Assembly (NCBI GenBank): GCA_025602905.1
Contig: JAHLKI010000006.1
Span: 434,001-498,000 of the forward strand
DNA: 64,000 nt
From: Phlyctochytrium arcticum
Taxonomy: Eukaryota > Chytridiomycota > Chytridiomycetes > Chytridiales > Chytridiaceae
Reading direction: 5' to 3'
The position numbers and the translations under genes were made by a program. The notes under the pieces were generated by a model that was not told the DNA's origin, did not search any database, and saw nothing but the letters and a program-made list of their open reading frames with translations. Numbering within the stretch: the first letter of the stretch is position 1; each line of letters opens with the position of its first letter. Shown here in pieces: positions 12,465-24,506 of this stretch.

Positions 12465-12636
12465 TGACTCGATGCTTGTAAACGGGGAGACAGAGTTCCT
12501 CAGTGGCAGTTAGCATATAGTTCATTTATGTTTATTATTTAGTCTTATTTTGCTTTAAGCACCTGGGAACAATTGCTGTATATACAGTCAAAATAACATT
12601 ATACAATTGGTCATCTAAGTACACAAGAAATTGAGG

Positions 12637-14971
12637 TTATGGGCCATTCATGCGCTTTATTTCACGATCTATTGCGTAAACATCCTTTTCCGCTCGATGC
12701 CGAACATCTGTCATATGAGAATGGGGACCTGTTTGGGTGACGTGCCCGTAGTACCCAGACATATAAGGAGTAGCTAGGTAAGATGGCCCTGGGTGTGATG
12801 GGTACGAATATTGCATTGCTGCCGTAGAATATTGTGACTGGTCAGGGAATCCGTAGTACGGGGATGGTCCTTGAGAAGAAGGTTGAAAGTCATTCCTACG
12901 AAAGAAATTAGTATTCAAATATGTAGGAAAGAAGAGCGCAACCCAATGGTACCCATGCTGTGCAACAAACTCGGTTCTCACTTGACTGGGGTCAGGTGCA
13001 GCAGCATGCGAGGGGGCCCGCTTAGATTTCTGTTGCACCCCTTTGGACGAATAAGATCCCTGCTTTTGCGCACCTCTGGGCAACTTCTGAGCGCCTGGCT
13101 TCTGCTTGGGCGCTTTTATGCCACTTGTTGCTCCAGGGCGTGCCAGTGATGGGGAAACAGTTTGGTAGGTTTCTTGTCCAGGAGCGTATGGAGTATGGTT
13201 GGTCAAATGCAAATTTGTCAATGCTTGCTGAGCATTTTCATGCGTATTGGCGTCCCATTGACCGGGCCTTATATGGGAGCTAAATGCGCCCGACTCACTG
13301 ATAGAGGTAATGTTTGAAGTGTTTGGCAGCGCTGGAAGACGAAAGTTCATGCTGGAGCTGCGCGCAGGGGCTGATGAAGGGGTCAATAATGGTGATTGTG
13401 ACATCGACTGTGAGGCCACACTGCTGCCATGCTCCATTACGCCCTTCAGGTACCGATTTTCCAGTCGCAACTGCACGATCTCTTGCCGGAGGCCATTGAG
13501 AATCTCATCGCGCGGATCTGTTCGTACAACCGGCCGATTGCGGATTCGTTTGGCGCGCTGTGCGTACCTAAGTGTTTTCATAGTTTCATTTACATGTCGT
13601 GGTGCAGGGGATATGCAGGCAATCATTAAAGCTAAACCGTGGCCACCGAGTGAGTCAGCAAGTAGACGGGTCAAATTAGAGTCCCGATATGGCACATGAT
13701 TCCCCTGTTTTCGATGGTCTGCCAACGCTGAGATACAATTTCCGAGCGTCAACAAGCTTCGGTTGATATTGAAGGTCTCGCTTAACGCCTCTCCTGTGGT
13801 TTTGGATTCTTTCACTTTCTCGCTGCCTAAGACCCCTTAGCAATATTTCGGTGCAGTTTTGAGTTTCACACCCCGCCTACCTGCCAGGTCGACAAACTTG
13901 ATCTTCCCGTACCGCTTAACTGGCTCCCCTCCCAAAGGATCCTGAACTTGACTGTCGATCGAGAGAATCATCATACTATGACTCCGTGAAGAGTGCTCAT
14001 TTAGTTGATGTGCACGCGTTGTCCGGTTTCGCAACCCTATTGTGGGAGTTGTTAGTGGTCAAATACGGTGTCCAACGTTGCATCAAATGGAACTGTACCT
14101 TCTTGTAACACAGCCATGCAATCATCCAGAGTTTGGCATTCCAATATGAGAAGATTCTCTACGTAGAACCCTCGTTGAGCAGTCCATCGCACTGGAAGTG
14201 ACGTTTGCGCAGCGGTATTCATCAGATCGTGGACCTACAAAAATAAATTAGTATGGCACGCCTGTTAAGAGAAACAGCTTACCATACATGCTCATTGTAT
14301 ATTTCCAAATACGATGCCCGAACGGTAAATTGAGCATCTGAGCGCTGATGGATTTGTTCGAAAATGTACATTAACGAGCGGAGGATAATTCCGCTGTGTT
14401 CGGGATGCATTTCGGCCCCTGGCGGTCCGGTCATCGTATAACTCTTGCCACTTCCGGTTTGCCCAAATGCGAAGATGGCGGTAGCATAACCGTCCAAGCC
14501 TCGGCTAACCATATCCTTCACCCCGCACTCTTCGAAGACACTGGTTTGGAAGCTCTCCGCACCAAAAACCCTATCAAATGTCAAAGCTCGACCTTCCCCC
14601 GCTGGGGCAGTGACTTGGACAGTACGATTGTCATCCAAGCAAGTGATTCGTCCTCCTCCCGGGGGTTGTGGCTCATTCGCATTGACTGGTCTACAGCGCA
14701 CAACAACTCGAATATTCTCATTTCCCTGCTGTGATGGGCTACGCGCGGTGGGTGATGACCCTGGTGCTGAAGAGGGCCCGCTTGGCAAGAAGCCATACAT
14801 ATCTCCGTGATGACTGCTCCCGGCAGACCACTTTACTGACGATCCAATAGTAGATGTTCGCTGATGCTGTGGTAATGGGTGATGCACACCTGGTTGCTGG
14901 CCATCGCCGAAGTATCCGCCCGCAGATACATGATGGCCAGCAGATTGATCTCCCGCAAAGTGGTGTGGCAT
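12637..14971 (-). CDS. Kinesin motor protein, KIF12-like
   Basis: Exons read (minus strand) 14971-14288, 14234-14099, 14036-13881, 13826-12953 and 12895-12637, giving about 702 residues. An N-terminal Gly/Ser/Pro-rich extension of about 85 residues precedes the motor (IRVVVRCRPVNANE). The P-loop GQTGSGKS lies at about 170-177, switch I is NEHSSRSHS and switch II is DLAGSEK. The stretch INRSLLTLGNCISALAD followed by PYRDSNLTRLLADSLGG is closest to KIF12-type kinesins. A short neck (RAKRIRNRP) and coiled-coil-like segment follow, then a disordered Pro/Ser/Gln tail. The last intron is 57 nt and in frame, so it could be read through. The GTACC donor, CTAAT branch and CGTAG acceptor favour splicing. 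The predicted role is microtubule plus-end motility. Cargo cannot be told from sequence. Confidence 0.88.
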
Positions 14972-15264
14972 TCAAACTATACTGTGCACCGCGACGGGCA
15001 TATTGCCCTCATGCAATAGTCCAACAGCCAGTTGAATACACTTTCGCACCAGTTTCTATTAACTCCTTTACCTTCTACCGTATGCAAAATATGGAAGTTG
15101 CTGCCGTCAGCAAGAACATGGGCTTAGTCGTACTTAACATGACAGTTCAACACGACCCTATGTACTGTATGATCATACCAAACAAGTAAAGGTGAACTCC
15201 GAAGCTCTCAAAACCAGTTCTGTACCCTGGGGTGAAAGATGAAAGTGTGATCCCTGGTTTCTCG
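14972..15264. other. Spacer upstream of the kinesin
   Basis: About 290 nt between the kinesin ATG and the possible minus-strand gene ending at 15265. It should contain the kinesin promoter. I see no clear TATA box or RNA gene. Confidence 0.4.
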
Positions 15265-15754
15265 CTAAAAATTTAAAGAGGTCTGATCCCCAAGAGTCTG
15301 AGCAATTAAGCGTCCCAATGACTGGCGAGCGCCCATTACATTTGCAGCTAGTTGAGTGAGCGCGCTATATGTAAAGACCTCCGAACTATTGGCGAGGAGA
15401 TGTCCCAGCGGAATCAGCGGATTCTGAAACTTCCACGCTGACATAATCTCCGGCGCAGCCACGAATGCCGCCGTGCCAGCCAACGGTGTTGTTGAACGAG
15501 CGGCGGAAACAAACCCCAGCCGGGCAATCCCAAAGTGCCCAAATCCCACACGCTCCCTGCAGTATCGACGACTTTTGCTGGAGGGACCTTGAGAAAGCTT
15601 CGAGCTCCATCAGTTCTGTCGACCAGCAGCGCCTCGCGGAGCGCTTTGGGGGATCCACACGGTCTACGCGCGAACGCTGAACCTGCAGTGTTTTGGATAT
15701 AGCCCCCTCTCGAATCAAAGCCTGGAAATCATTAAAAAGGGACCACTTTGCCAA
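15265..15754 (-). CDS. Possible small gene, frame unresolved
   Basis: Two overlapping minus-strand frames both look protein-like: 15754-15386 (start KWSLFNDFQALIREGAI) and 15549-15265 (end RLIAQTLGDQTSLNF, with small-residue-rich segments). They may be one gene joined by an unseen intron or a frameshift near 15560. No family is recognised. It lies upstream of the zinc-cluster regulator on the opposite strand. Confidence 0.3.
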
Positions 15755-15892
15755 GCGATTCGGTGCTGTCGTAATTTCAAGCGTATTTTACTTGGAAGTC
15801 GTCTTGGATTCTCTGTGACAATTTGCGCCATCTGGAGGGTTTGAGAAAAAACGTCAACTTGAGTGATTGTGGATAAGGAACACCGTTCAAGT

Positions 15893-18557
15893 ATGGATGG
15901 TGATTCCTCTGAAAATCGCTCGGCATCGCCAGGCGAGGACTCCTCGCGGTCTTCGTCAAAGCGAAAGCGGACCACGAAAGCTTGCGATATTTGTAACAAA
16001 CGCAAGGTCAAGTGCGATGGAAAACAGCCAGCATGCACGCAGTGTGTCAATGGGACGCTAAAATGCACATATGCTCGCGAAGCCAAAAAGCGTGGTCCGA
16101 AGCAGGGTCATTTGAAGGAGTTGGAGTCTCGATTGAAACAAATGGAAGCGTTAATAAGGCCTCTGGCCGATAAATTGCCGGATGGTACGTCTTATATTCT
16201 GACAATTTGGCACTCCCACTAACATAAGTATGTTGAACCCATAGCTGCTGCTGCTTTGAGTGGTCGAACTGATTCTCCTTCCTCCTCAACAATATCTTCT
16301 GCTCCCGACCCGTCACTAATATCCTCGCCGCACCCCTCCGGGGGTCATAATGGCCCAAATTACCCACAGCTACACAGTCATTACCCTCCCCTCAACTCAT
16401 TTAGGTCCGGACCCATCGCACCTTCTCCACAGTCATACCAGCTGCAGCCACAATATAACCCTACTGCGCCGTCTCCCGTCGCACTTCATAGCCAAGGCCG
16501 CAATACCAATTCTCATTACACTGGCTCTGGTCAGTCAGTGGAGTACAGCAGTGGCTTCGCATATGGCAGCAATCCGAACGTGATGCCGGCAATGGCGAAT
16601 CCCGGACTGTCGCCATCTTTGGGGTTCAAGCCTGCAATATTACCCAGTGGCGCCTCGCCGCACTTGTCACATTCAGAAGACGAGGATATTTGGAATGTTA
16701 TTGATCGAGACTTCGACGAATTAATGGGAGGAGATTCCTTTGCGGCAGACAAGCAGTTGGAGGAAAACTGTGTTAATACATTTACATATCTGTTGGATCA
16801 TGGGTCGGCGCTGCCGGACGGTGCCGGTCCTGGTTTGGGCAATGTGCGACAGACCCGAAGTATACCGAAGCAACTTCGGGGACCTTTTGGAGAAGTTCCA
16901 CTTGCTCCCGCTAACGAACCTCAGTACAAGGAATGGCCAGAGGAAGATCGAATTCCCCAATCGAGTCTTGATAACTTACTCGATGACTTTTTCATCTACG
17001 CAAATCCCATTCTGGGTCATCATGTGCACGAGCGAGAATTCCGACGCACCCTCGCAGCACAATCGCCGCTACTGTTAAATTCAATGTACTCAATGGCAGC
17101 TCGTTTTTCAAAAGATCCAACCATTTTGAAAAATTCAGATAAATTATATGAGGCAGTAGGTGTTCATTTTTAAACGGTCATATCAATTCTGGTGGCTAAA
17201 AAAGCTTTGTCCTCTTCTAGGGAGACATGTTCTATAGTAAAGCTCGCCAACTGATGACCCAAACAATTGATGTACCCAGTTTGGATACTGTCTCTGCACT
17301 CATCATGCTTATGACGTACGCTGCAGGATGTGGGCGAGGTAAGCGTAACACTTATCAGGCTAAAGGCAACCCTGGTCTCATTCTCTTGCTGGACAGCTTC
17401 GGCATCGTGGATGTATTCCGGGATGGCTATTCGAATGGCGCAGTCTCTCAAGTTAGACTTGGACCCAGACTTTACGGAAGTCCAGTCTTTGTTCGGCTCG
17501 CTGTCATGGTTTGAAAAGGAGCGGCGACGGCGACTGTGGTGGTGCTGTTTCCTGATGGACCGTTATTCGGCCGCCGCGGCAGATCGGTCAATGTTGTGTC
17601 TCGACCGTGATGTACGAGTTTTCGCACCTGTCGCCGTTGATCAGTGGCAGAAAATGAGTCCCGATGACAAAGAGCCTTCTGACGATGCCGAAGGATCCCA
17701 TAGTGAATGGCAGCTTACGATCTTGTCCTCAACGGGCAATACTGCAGCAGCACAAACGCCACAACAGTCAGCACTGAGTAACAGTCCTTTTACGCATTAC
17801 ATTACCCTGGGCAAAATATTCGGCCGAGTAATGGATTATACTGGAATGCTGAAAAGTCCCACACCTTCCATGCCTGGAAGCCAGCTTATTACTGTGGCAG
17901 AATCCGAGATTCGCAGAACACAGCTGGAATCCGCGCTCAGAGAGTGGATGGCAGCTCTCCCCTCATGGATGCGTCACCCAGGCCGCACATTCGCCTCTAA
18001 TTGGACAAACAAAACTGATGATGGAGCATTGTCTCCGCCACCCTGGGAGGTTGCGTACCTACATCTCTTTTACAACACGGCCGTAGTGCTTCTTCACAGG
18101 CCCAAGATGATGGCATGTTTGTCGCAAGGGCCCGCCGAGGCGGTCCGATCGGCGCATTTTCTGGCTTCGCAGCAATCTGCCACTGCCGTTGCAACCATGT
18201 TGGAAATTATCATGGCAGCTAATCCGGAATTGTTTTGGATTACACCTTTTGTCTGTTTTTGCATCTTTCAGGTGAGTTGGCTCTCTTCTTCTTCTCATTG
18301 ACCATACCAAGTCTGACTTTGTACCAAAACAGACTGCACTCGTTCACATCATCGCAGCGCAGACAATGCGTGGGGATGACATTAGTGTCTCAGCAGCATG
18401 TCAACGGGTGAAAACCCATTTGCGCGCATTGCGCTGTCTGTCACGATGTTGGTCGCAAGGTGCCAAACTCGCTGGCATTTTGAGTGATCTATTCAAGAGT
18501 GTTGAGAATCTTGCCGTCCTGGGCACTTCCTCTGGAGCTGTAGTTCAGCGACATTAA
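15893..18557 (+). CDS. Zn2Cys6 transcription factor with fungal-specific TF domain
   Basis: Exons read 15893-16184, 16245-17155, 17221-17338, 17397-18271 and 18333-18557, in frame to about 806 residues. I chose the ATG at 15893, which follows an in-frame GTG only. After a Ser/Asp-rich start and a basic KRKR stretch, six cysteines sit at about 31, 34, 41, 48, 51 and 58 (CDICNKRKVKC...CTQC...C), the DNA-binding binuclear zinc cluster. A short heptad-like segment (LKELESRLKQMEALI) probably dimerises. Residues about 120-230 are Ser/Pro-rich. The middle-homology region of fungal regulators follows, recognisable as FFIYANPILG, SALIMLMTYAAG and SGMAIRMAQSLKLDLDP. Nuclear and DNA-binding. The target genes are unknown. 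Confidence 0.9.
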
Positions 18558-19025
18558 TCAGTAGCCTCGTAAATTGTAGTTAGTGGCATTCCTTCTTGAG
18601 TCCTTGCGGTTCTTCCTTGTATTTATTGGCTTAACTTATAACCATTTTGTCCTTTTCAGGACAGGCAATCATGTTTTTTTCTGAGCAAGTTTTTTCGACA
18701 ATCAGATTTCTTTATCAACCCGATTTTGTGTTTTTTTTTCCCCTAATGATTCTGCATCTCATCTCTCAATGCCAATACCCCATACATCGTACCTGAGCGT
18801 AGTGAAGGTTCTAGATACTCGAGTCGGATTTGGATAGCTATCGCTAGCTAGCATATGCCCTCGGATCGCCACCCGCAAGCCAATCGCAACTGCGTTCAGC
18901 AAGCATCTGTCGACAATCAAACGCGACGTATGGAGATCACTCAGTGTCGAGAAAGATATGAGTATATTGCTTGTATATACAAGTGCAAGGACGTAAACAG
19001 AAAGGAGACGGGTGGGCGAACCCAC
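18558..19025. other. 3' spacer between convergent genes
   Basis: This separates the transcription factor (plus) and the MAPEG gene (minus), which end toward each other. T-rich runs at 18676-18745 and TTTATTGG/TTAACTTATAACC words are plausible 3'-end signals. No gene is seen. Confidence 0.45.
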
Positions 19026-19777
19026 TCACAGCTTGGCCAAAACATTGGCCGCCTTAATCATCAACGTGATACAGCTCGCAATGCCCGCAACCCACGTAAT
19101 AGATCGTGCTGCAGCCGTCTTTTCCGACTTTTGGGAAACGTACAGCGCGGTGTAAATTGCTCGGATGCTAATGTATCCGACCGCATAGGCGTTCAATGTG
19201 GAGATGGGCAGGCGGGCCATGTTGCCCAGAATCTATATATTCGGAGGATTTTAGATGAGAGTGGAGAGTGGAGGGGGAATGTGAACGTACCACTGCAGAG
19301 GCGAAAACGGGGAATCCTTCCAGGGCATTAGAGTGAGCTGCACTGCAGCGTTGAGCTTTGGTGAAGGCCTTGGATACGAATACAGTCAACAGACTTGTCC
19401 CTTTTTGCTTCTGTATACAATTTCATTACCTCCTTGGACATCTTTTGCTCAATCTTTTCCAACTGGGAACGCGGGTTCTGGCTGTAAACAACAGATCAGT
19501 ATCCGATTGCAAACACCGGTGTTTTGGAGGGTACTCACTTGTTGTACTTTCCCGTAGCATTCTTGATCACGCTTCCCCTATTTGCATCAACAGCAGGTTA
19601 GTCTATGGTCAACATGCTAGCTACCATAAAGTGATCCCTGGGACGGATGAAGATCCAACTCCCCACACACTGTGACAAAGTTGATCTCCCGCACCAAACT
19701 TACTTGATGAAATGAGGGACATAGGCCAGAATGACCGCGGCGGGGAGGGTGTAGAGGGAGTAGTTGACAACGTCCAT
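19026..19777 (-). CDS. MAPEG-family membrane protein
   Basis: Five short exons read 19777-19704, 19577-19539, 19481-19430, 19368-19291 and 19232-19026, joining in frame to about 149 residues. The start is MDVVNYSLYTLPAAVILAYVP, a first membrane span. The MAPEG signature follows as NPR (loop 1), then KAQRCSAAHSNALEGFPVFA, then a tail with two more hydrophobic segments. MAPEG proteins are microsomal glutathione transferase / leukotriene C4 synthase relatives that form trimers in ER or outer mitochondrial membrane. Conjugation or peroxidase activity is plausible, but the sequence alone does not show which. The dense intron pattern (five exons in 750 nt) is notable. All junctions have GT-AG ends. 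Confidence 0.88.
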
Positions 19778-20629
19778 TTTGTCGGATTGTAGTTTTGGTA
19801 GATGTTGATGGTAAAATCTTGTGGGGGAAATTGGGCAATGGGGACACGTCAGTTGTTTTGTCGCCCTGGTTGAACAATCACCCGAGCGGAGACCAACATC
19901 TATTCTGACCGGACGACTCACTCCAAAATCCAAATGTGGAAGGTTTCTGCCTGTTTTTGGAGTAAAAAGTACCGGATTAGGCGGAAATGGCTGAGAATGG
20001 AGATGTCGTCGGGGGATGTCAAGTCGAGTTCGATCATCTGTCCCAGATACGCAAGATTTTCGTGCGGTTTCCGTGCGTGGAGGGTATGTTTCCCCGTTTC
20101 TGAGACGTTTGACTCAAATTGGGTGATTGTCAGTCCACAAATGGGTCGGAAGTGTCCGCAATTGGATGTTGGCGGGAGTCGTTCTGTATTTTTGGTCGCC
20201 GACGAAGAGTACGGACGGGTACCTGGTGGAACAGGTCCGTCCGGGGTTGTCAGACATTTTCACACAATCGGGTGGTTTGTCAGTCTAGGAAAGATGGGGT
20301 GCGTATCGGGCGCTGTAATATCCGGATCGATCCACTTTGGCCGTGTCGCGTTCGTTCAACTTGCCCGGCGAGATCCCTCCAGAGTCCAGAGATCACTACC
20401 GCTCATTGCAACTTCAACCCAACAACGAAACTGCCAGATCTAGCTTTCCGTCTTCGCCCATACTTATAACACCCCTACCTTTCTGTCTTCACCCACTTTC
20501 ATCACACCTCTCTCAGTAAAAAGCCAGGATCTGTGTTTTTGGAGCGTGCTCTGTTTGCTGTCATTACCTTTGTAGGTCAATCAAGGTATTGTATAGTATG
20601 ATATTTTGAACCACCGTTTTCTTGTACAC
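19778..20629. other. Spacer between MAPEG gene and MULE transposase
   Basis: This holds the MAPEG promoter and the 5' flank of the MULE. A weak TATA-like word (TTATAAC near 20464) lies about 165 nt upstream of the transposase ATG. Open frames are GC-rich chance frames with no domain. MULE terminal inverted repeats, if present, should begin here, but I could not identify them by eye. Confidence 0.4.
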
Positions 20630-22003
20630 ATGAGCCTGATCAGCAACAAACTATCAGCCTTCAGTATGTCTCAACTTCGTGCCGCCAATATTGATCGTGC
20701 CAGAAGCTCGTCAATCTATTACCGCCGTCAAAGACTTTTTCATCCTATCACAGCTTTCGAAATACCCCTACAGGATTTTGCTGCGGAGTGGAAGCTTGGC
20801 GACAACTTCTGGACGCAGTACAATAACACTACTTCTGCTAAAACTGGAAAACAGACAATCTCCTACAAATGCAAGTTTGTCAAACACCGCAAGTCTTCGG
20901 GGAAACGACCCGACAAGGAAAATTGCCCACAGAAGAAGAGAAGACTTACGAGTGTCTTCACCAAAGTTGAATGCCCCGCACGCTTGGATGTTGTTATTGA
21001 CAAAAACAACAATCTGGTTACCATTCGACATGCTATTGGTCATACTGAGCATAGTGAAGGGCACGATAATGCGGACGCGGATGATCGTCATCTGTGTAGC
21101 CACGCCTCTGACTACATCAAGGACGAGGCGGAATCGCCGTATGCTCACGCAGATATTGCGAAAGCGTTGCCCGTCATAATCATGCGTGCAACGTCTCCTG
21201 CCCGTGTCAGCGCGCTCGGTCTGGATCGCGTCTCCGCCCGTGCTGTCTACAACGCACGCTGGAGAGAGCGTCGGGAGCAGGCAGCTCCTCCAGGGTCATT
21301 GGCGGAAGACGTGAAGCAGGCTATTGAGTACCTGACCGCTGAAGGCTACATTGTTAAGAGACTTTTATCTGGATCTGACGGACGGGCCGACGAAGGATTT
21401 ACTTTTGCCGTGAAGGAAAGTTTGAGCCTTCTTCCAAAGTGCAGTTATTTGGTTTTACTCGACTCCACCCACAAGACAAACCGGTACGATTGGAGATTAT
21501 TTACTTGTATGATCCGAAATCAGCAAGGCAGTTGGCTGCCGGCAGCGCAATTCTTTGTCAGCAACGAAAATGGTGATGCAGTCGCGTTGGGTCTGCAGCA
21601 AGTAAGAGAAATGGTTGAAGAGGTGTGCGGGGTCAAGTGGCAACCACGAAGTATCCAGGTCGATCAGTCCAATATCGAGAAAAACGGAATATTGCTGGCA
21701 TTCCCGGGAATGTACGCAGGAGAGGAGGAAGTTAAAGTTCGATATTGCAAGGTAACGTTCTAATTTGGGCGCAAGAACGCATCCCCAGATTTTGAATTAT
21801 CCTAGGTCCATGTCGCCCGCACTCTCATGCGTCGCCTAGCTACCCACAAACCTACATATGCCAAAATGCTGCAGGCACTAAACAAAACGACCATGGTCGG
21901 TGCCACGGCGTTGCTACGAGAGGCCATTACCGATGCTCCAGAAAAGCTTGGAAACTATTTGGAAAGTTATTGGGCAAATCCTGCTGTGCTGGATTTGCCA
22001 TAA
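20630..22003 (+). mobile_element. MULE-type (Mutator-like) transposase gene
   Basis: Two exons (20630-21751 and 21806-22003, with intron GTAACG...CCTAG) give about 439 residues. The N-terminal half has a FAR1/FLYWCH-like Cys/His arrangement (YKCKF...VECPARL...H-x4-H). A helix-turn-helix-like stretch follows. The RNase-H-like core has LLDSTHKTNRY (D about 278), AAQFFVSNENGDAVA and IQVDQSNIEKNGI (D about 345), with CKVHVARTLMRRL after the intron. These are MULE transposase landmarks. Only about 60 residues follow CKVHV, fewer than in full MULE transposases, and I cannot place the catalytic glutamate. The protein may therefore be C-terminally truncated or domesticated. Pyrimidine-rich repeat DNA starts right after the stop. 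Confidence 0.75.
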
Positions 22004-23171
22004 CCTTTCTTTCTAATCTTCGTCCTATTTACATGCTCCATCTGTTTTCCGGACTTTGACTTTTTAGGGCTGTTACTCATCTTCAGTTCTCACTCTTCCC
22101 TTCCTGTTTTTTGTGCTTATCCGTACTCGGGATGAGGATGTACGATGTATCTGTCTATTGTCTTGCTTCCTACTGCTCCTTTTTTACACATTTGGGTTCT
22201 CCTGCCTGGCAGTCCAGCAGTCCTGTATACATTTTATGATCCAACATTACTGCTTTCTTAGCTATTTCTTCTTTCTCACAGGCTTCTACCCATTTGCTGA
22301 CCGCCGATTACTTCGTTTCCCCTTCTTTGCCTTTCCTGTCCTTTTCGCGTCTGCCGCACACTCAACTTCTTTCGACGTGTTCCATCTTGATGCACTCCGT
22401 CTGAGCAGTCTGCCAAATCTGGCCATACTTCCTGTGTGCGCTCATGTTTTGCTTCATTTCCTGTCTGCGGGACAGATGCTGTCCGTACTGTTGTTACTCC
22501 TGTAGCGCCATGCTTTGTTTCCAACTTTGCCCGTTTTATACATCTGCTCCGTCTGTCTGGCAGATGAACCCCTGCGTGTTACCGGTATTTTGTTTCCACC
22601 TTTTCTCTTCTGTCCTTTGTTCCTATCCCCAAAAAACGCAGCTGTTTGCAGATTCACAAGACTTTGGTCGCGTATTGTTTTGTTCCCACTCTTACTATGC
22701 TGTCCTTTGGGCATATTCCTCACCTTATGCGTTTGGATACCCATTCCTGTACTCAGGATTCGTATGTAGAGTCAGGCAGATCTGTCTAAATGCTTGCTTC
22801 CTCTTATCTTTTAATCCCTATTTGAGACTCTTTTATTTTTTTCTTCCTTTCACGGTACTTTGACTGTTTCTCTTCACTACCTCTGTTTCTCTTTTCCAAT
22901 TTACTTTTTCTGGCTCTTTCACTTTTACTAGCTGGGATGAAAAAGAAGCTCCACCATCTGCCACAGCAAGCTTTCCTTCGTATCGTATATCTATTGTTTA
23001 TTGTCATCACGGAACTCTATTCACTACGATTCCATTGCTTGCGATGGGCACTCAACGTGGTCCGCGGGTTCTGCGCGAACGGACGAATGCTTCGCAAGCA
23101 ACTCAATACCAGCAACAAGGCTTCCCAAACTCAAAATTGATACTACGCGACAGTCGTCTAAAGTCCTCAAG
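22004..23171. repeat. Pyrimidine-rich dispersed repeat (copy 1)
   Basis: The plus strand is strongly T/C-rich over about 900 nt. The part 22547-22865 is homologous to 36279-36520. Shared words are CTCCGTCTGTCTGGCAGAT, GGTCGCGT followed by TTTTGTTCCCACTCT, CTGTCCTTTG, ATTCCTCAC and GTATGTAGAGTCAGGCAGAT. Here the copy carries about 100 nt (22566-22665) absent from the other. No convincing gene is present. The long open frames reflect the lack of purines. Confidence 0.75.
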
Positions 23172-23612
23172 ATGACCAAAAAGCAAGCCGCCAAGGCCCG
23201 TTGGGCATCCACCAAGACCAAAGATATCAAGATAACGCCGTACGGGAGGAGTCGGTGTTGGTCGTTAATGATGAGGATGACAACGCGCGTAATGCTCAAA
23301 GAAATCTTCTGCCGGAGCAAGACCATGGAAAACTTGCGGCAAATCAAATGGACCGACTTGGATGCTCTTCTCAGCTTGCTACCGACAACATCTCTCACAC
23401 AAGCCCTCGTTGTCGACCTTATAGATCGGATGTCATGGATGGGGGTTATACACGAGGACATCTACATCGAACGGATCCCAAGAGGTCGCAAATTCTTGAT
23501 GAAAGTACACAAAGTGCTCAGTGTCGGGTTGACTGATGAGTTCTCCATCATTGAATCGGTACTGAAGATCAAATCTGAACAACTGAGGGTGAGGTTACTT
23601 ACCAAGAGCTGA
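23172..23612 (+). CDS. Hypothetical small gene or remnant
   Basis: The start MTKKQAAKARWASTKTKD is basic and could be a nucleic-acid-binding N-terminus. After about 20 codons two frames compete: one rich in Asp, Asn and Gln (23222-23536), and one containing MSWMGVIHEDIYIERIPRGR. An indel or unseen intron is likely. No family is recognised. It sits between the repeat and the broken Fanzor and may be part of the same mobile island. Confidence 0.25.
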   Translation: MTKKQAAKARWASTKTKDIKITPYGRSRCWSLMMRMTTRVMLKEIFCRSKTMENLRQIKWTDLDALLSLLPTTSLTQALVVDLIDRMSWMGVIHEDIYIERIPRGRKFLMKVHKVLSVGLTDEFSIIESVLKIKSEQLRVRLLTKS

Positions 23613-24270
23613 GATCGAAATGCTCATACGCTTTCCCAGACTATTTTCTTACAGCGATAACTTCCTCACAGCGATAACCACAAAGCTACACATATGCAGA
23701 ACTCTCTTAAGCAATCATGTCAATAGTATATTCACTCTGTATCAGGTGGTATATATAGTAAAGCTAACTTACAGAACTAGCGTGGAATTCAGACCAAAAC
23801 TGCCCATCCTTTGCAGGCTTATTTGTAGATCTACAGACATATTGAGGCGCTGTCCATGCATTGTCTTGTGTCGCTCATCTAGGATTCGAATGTCGTCGCC
23901 CTTTTCTGTCTACATCTAGTGAATGAGATGGCGCTCATTGAATGCCTGGCCTCCAAACGCAACTTTCGATTTTTGAATTTCTGCCGACGCACCAGCCATC
24001 GCGTTTTTTACTCGGAATTTAAAAGTCTATCACATAGCCTGCAATTCTGCATTGCATGTGAACGACAGCATGTAAATGCCCCCAGGCAATGAATAAGAAA
24101 GTTTATTTTCGTACATGCGCACTCCTAGAAATATCCACACAATCCGTCGAGCCAGGGCGGGACCCGACGGAGCAGGTGTGTGTGGCGCGGGAAGGAGGAG
24201 CTAGATCTGTGGGAAAAATGGCGGTTTAGAACCCGCACGCACTGCGACATGGCGGCGTGCTGGCGTTTTG
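23613..24270. other. Spacer upstream of Fanzor copy 2
   Basis: AT-rich to about 24120, then GC-richer, promoter-like DNA. CCGTCG (24145) and CGACGG (24162) form a short inverted repeat. No gene is seen. Confidence 0.4.
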
Positions 24271-24280
24271 CATATATAAG
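24271..24280 (+). promoter_or_regulatory. Probable TATA box of Fanzor copy 2
   Basis: CATATATAAG lies about 235 nt upstream of the ATG at 24507, in a GC-rich setting followed by a C/T-rich leader, a typical fungal core-promoter layout. Confidence 0.5.
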
Positions 24281-24506
24281 CAGCCCGTCGCCAAGTCCCC
24301 CCGCTGCTTTCCCCCATCCTTTTTTTCGACAAAGACTATTCGCGTTGCAACCGATCGTACCCGAATTTACTTCTTTGGTCAGTTTCTTCAACATCGCTCA
24401 TCGGCAACAACAAACGCCTAATCCTCTCTTTTTGATTGGTCTTTTTAGATGTCCTCCTTCCAAATATACTGATTTCCAATTCTCGCATCGCACATACATA
24501 CACACA

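Noticed and set aside
12896..12952. Kinesin tail read through without the last intron
   Set aside because: The 57 nt are in frame, but the donor, CTAAT branch and CGTAG acceptor and the unusual aromatic-rich translation favour splicing.
15715..16086. Minus-strand frame of 123 codons
   Set aside because: Antisense to exon 1 of the Zn2Cys6 regulator, whose zinc cluster is unambiguous.
22113..22863. Membrane-protein-like frames rich in Phe, Leu, Cys and Ser
   Set aside because: They arise from the pyrimidine-rich repeat, and the homologous copy at 36.3 kb does not keep the frame.
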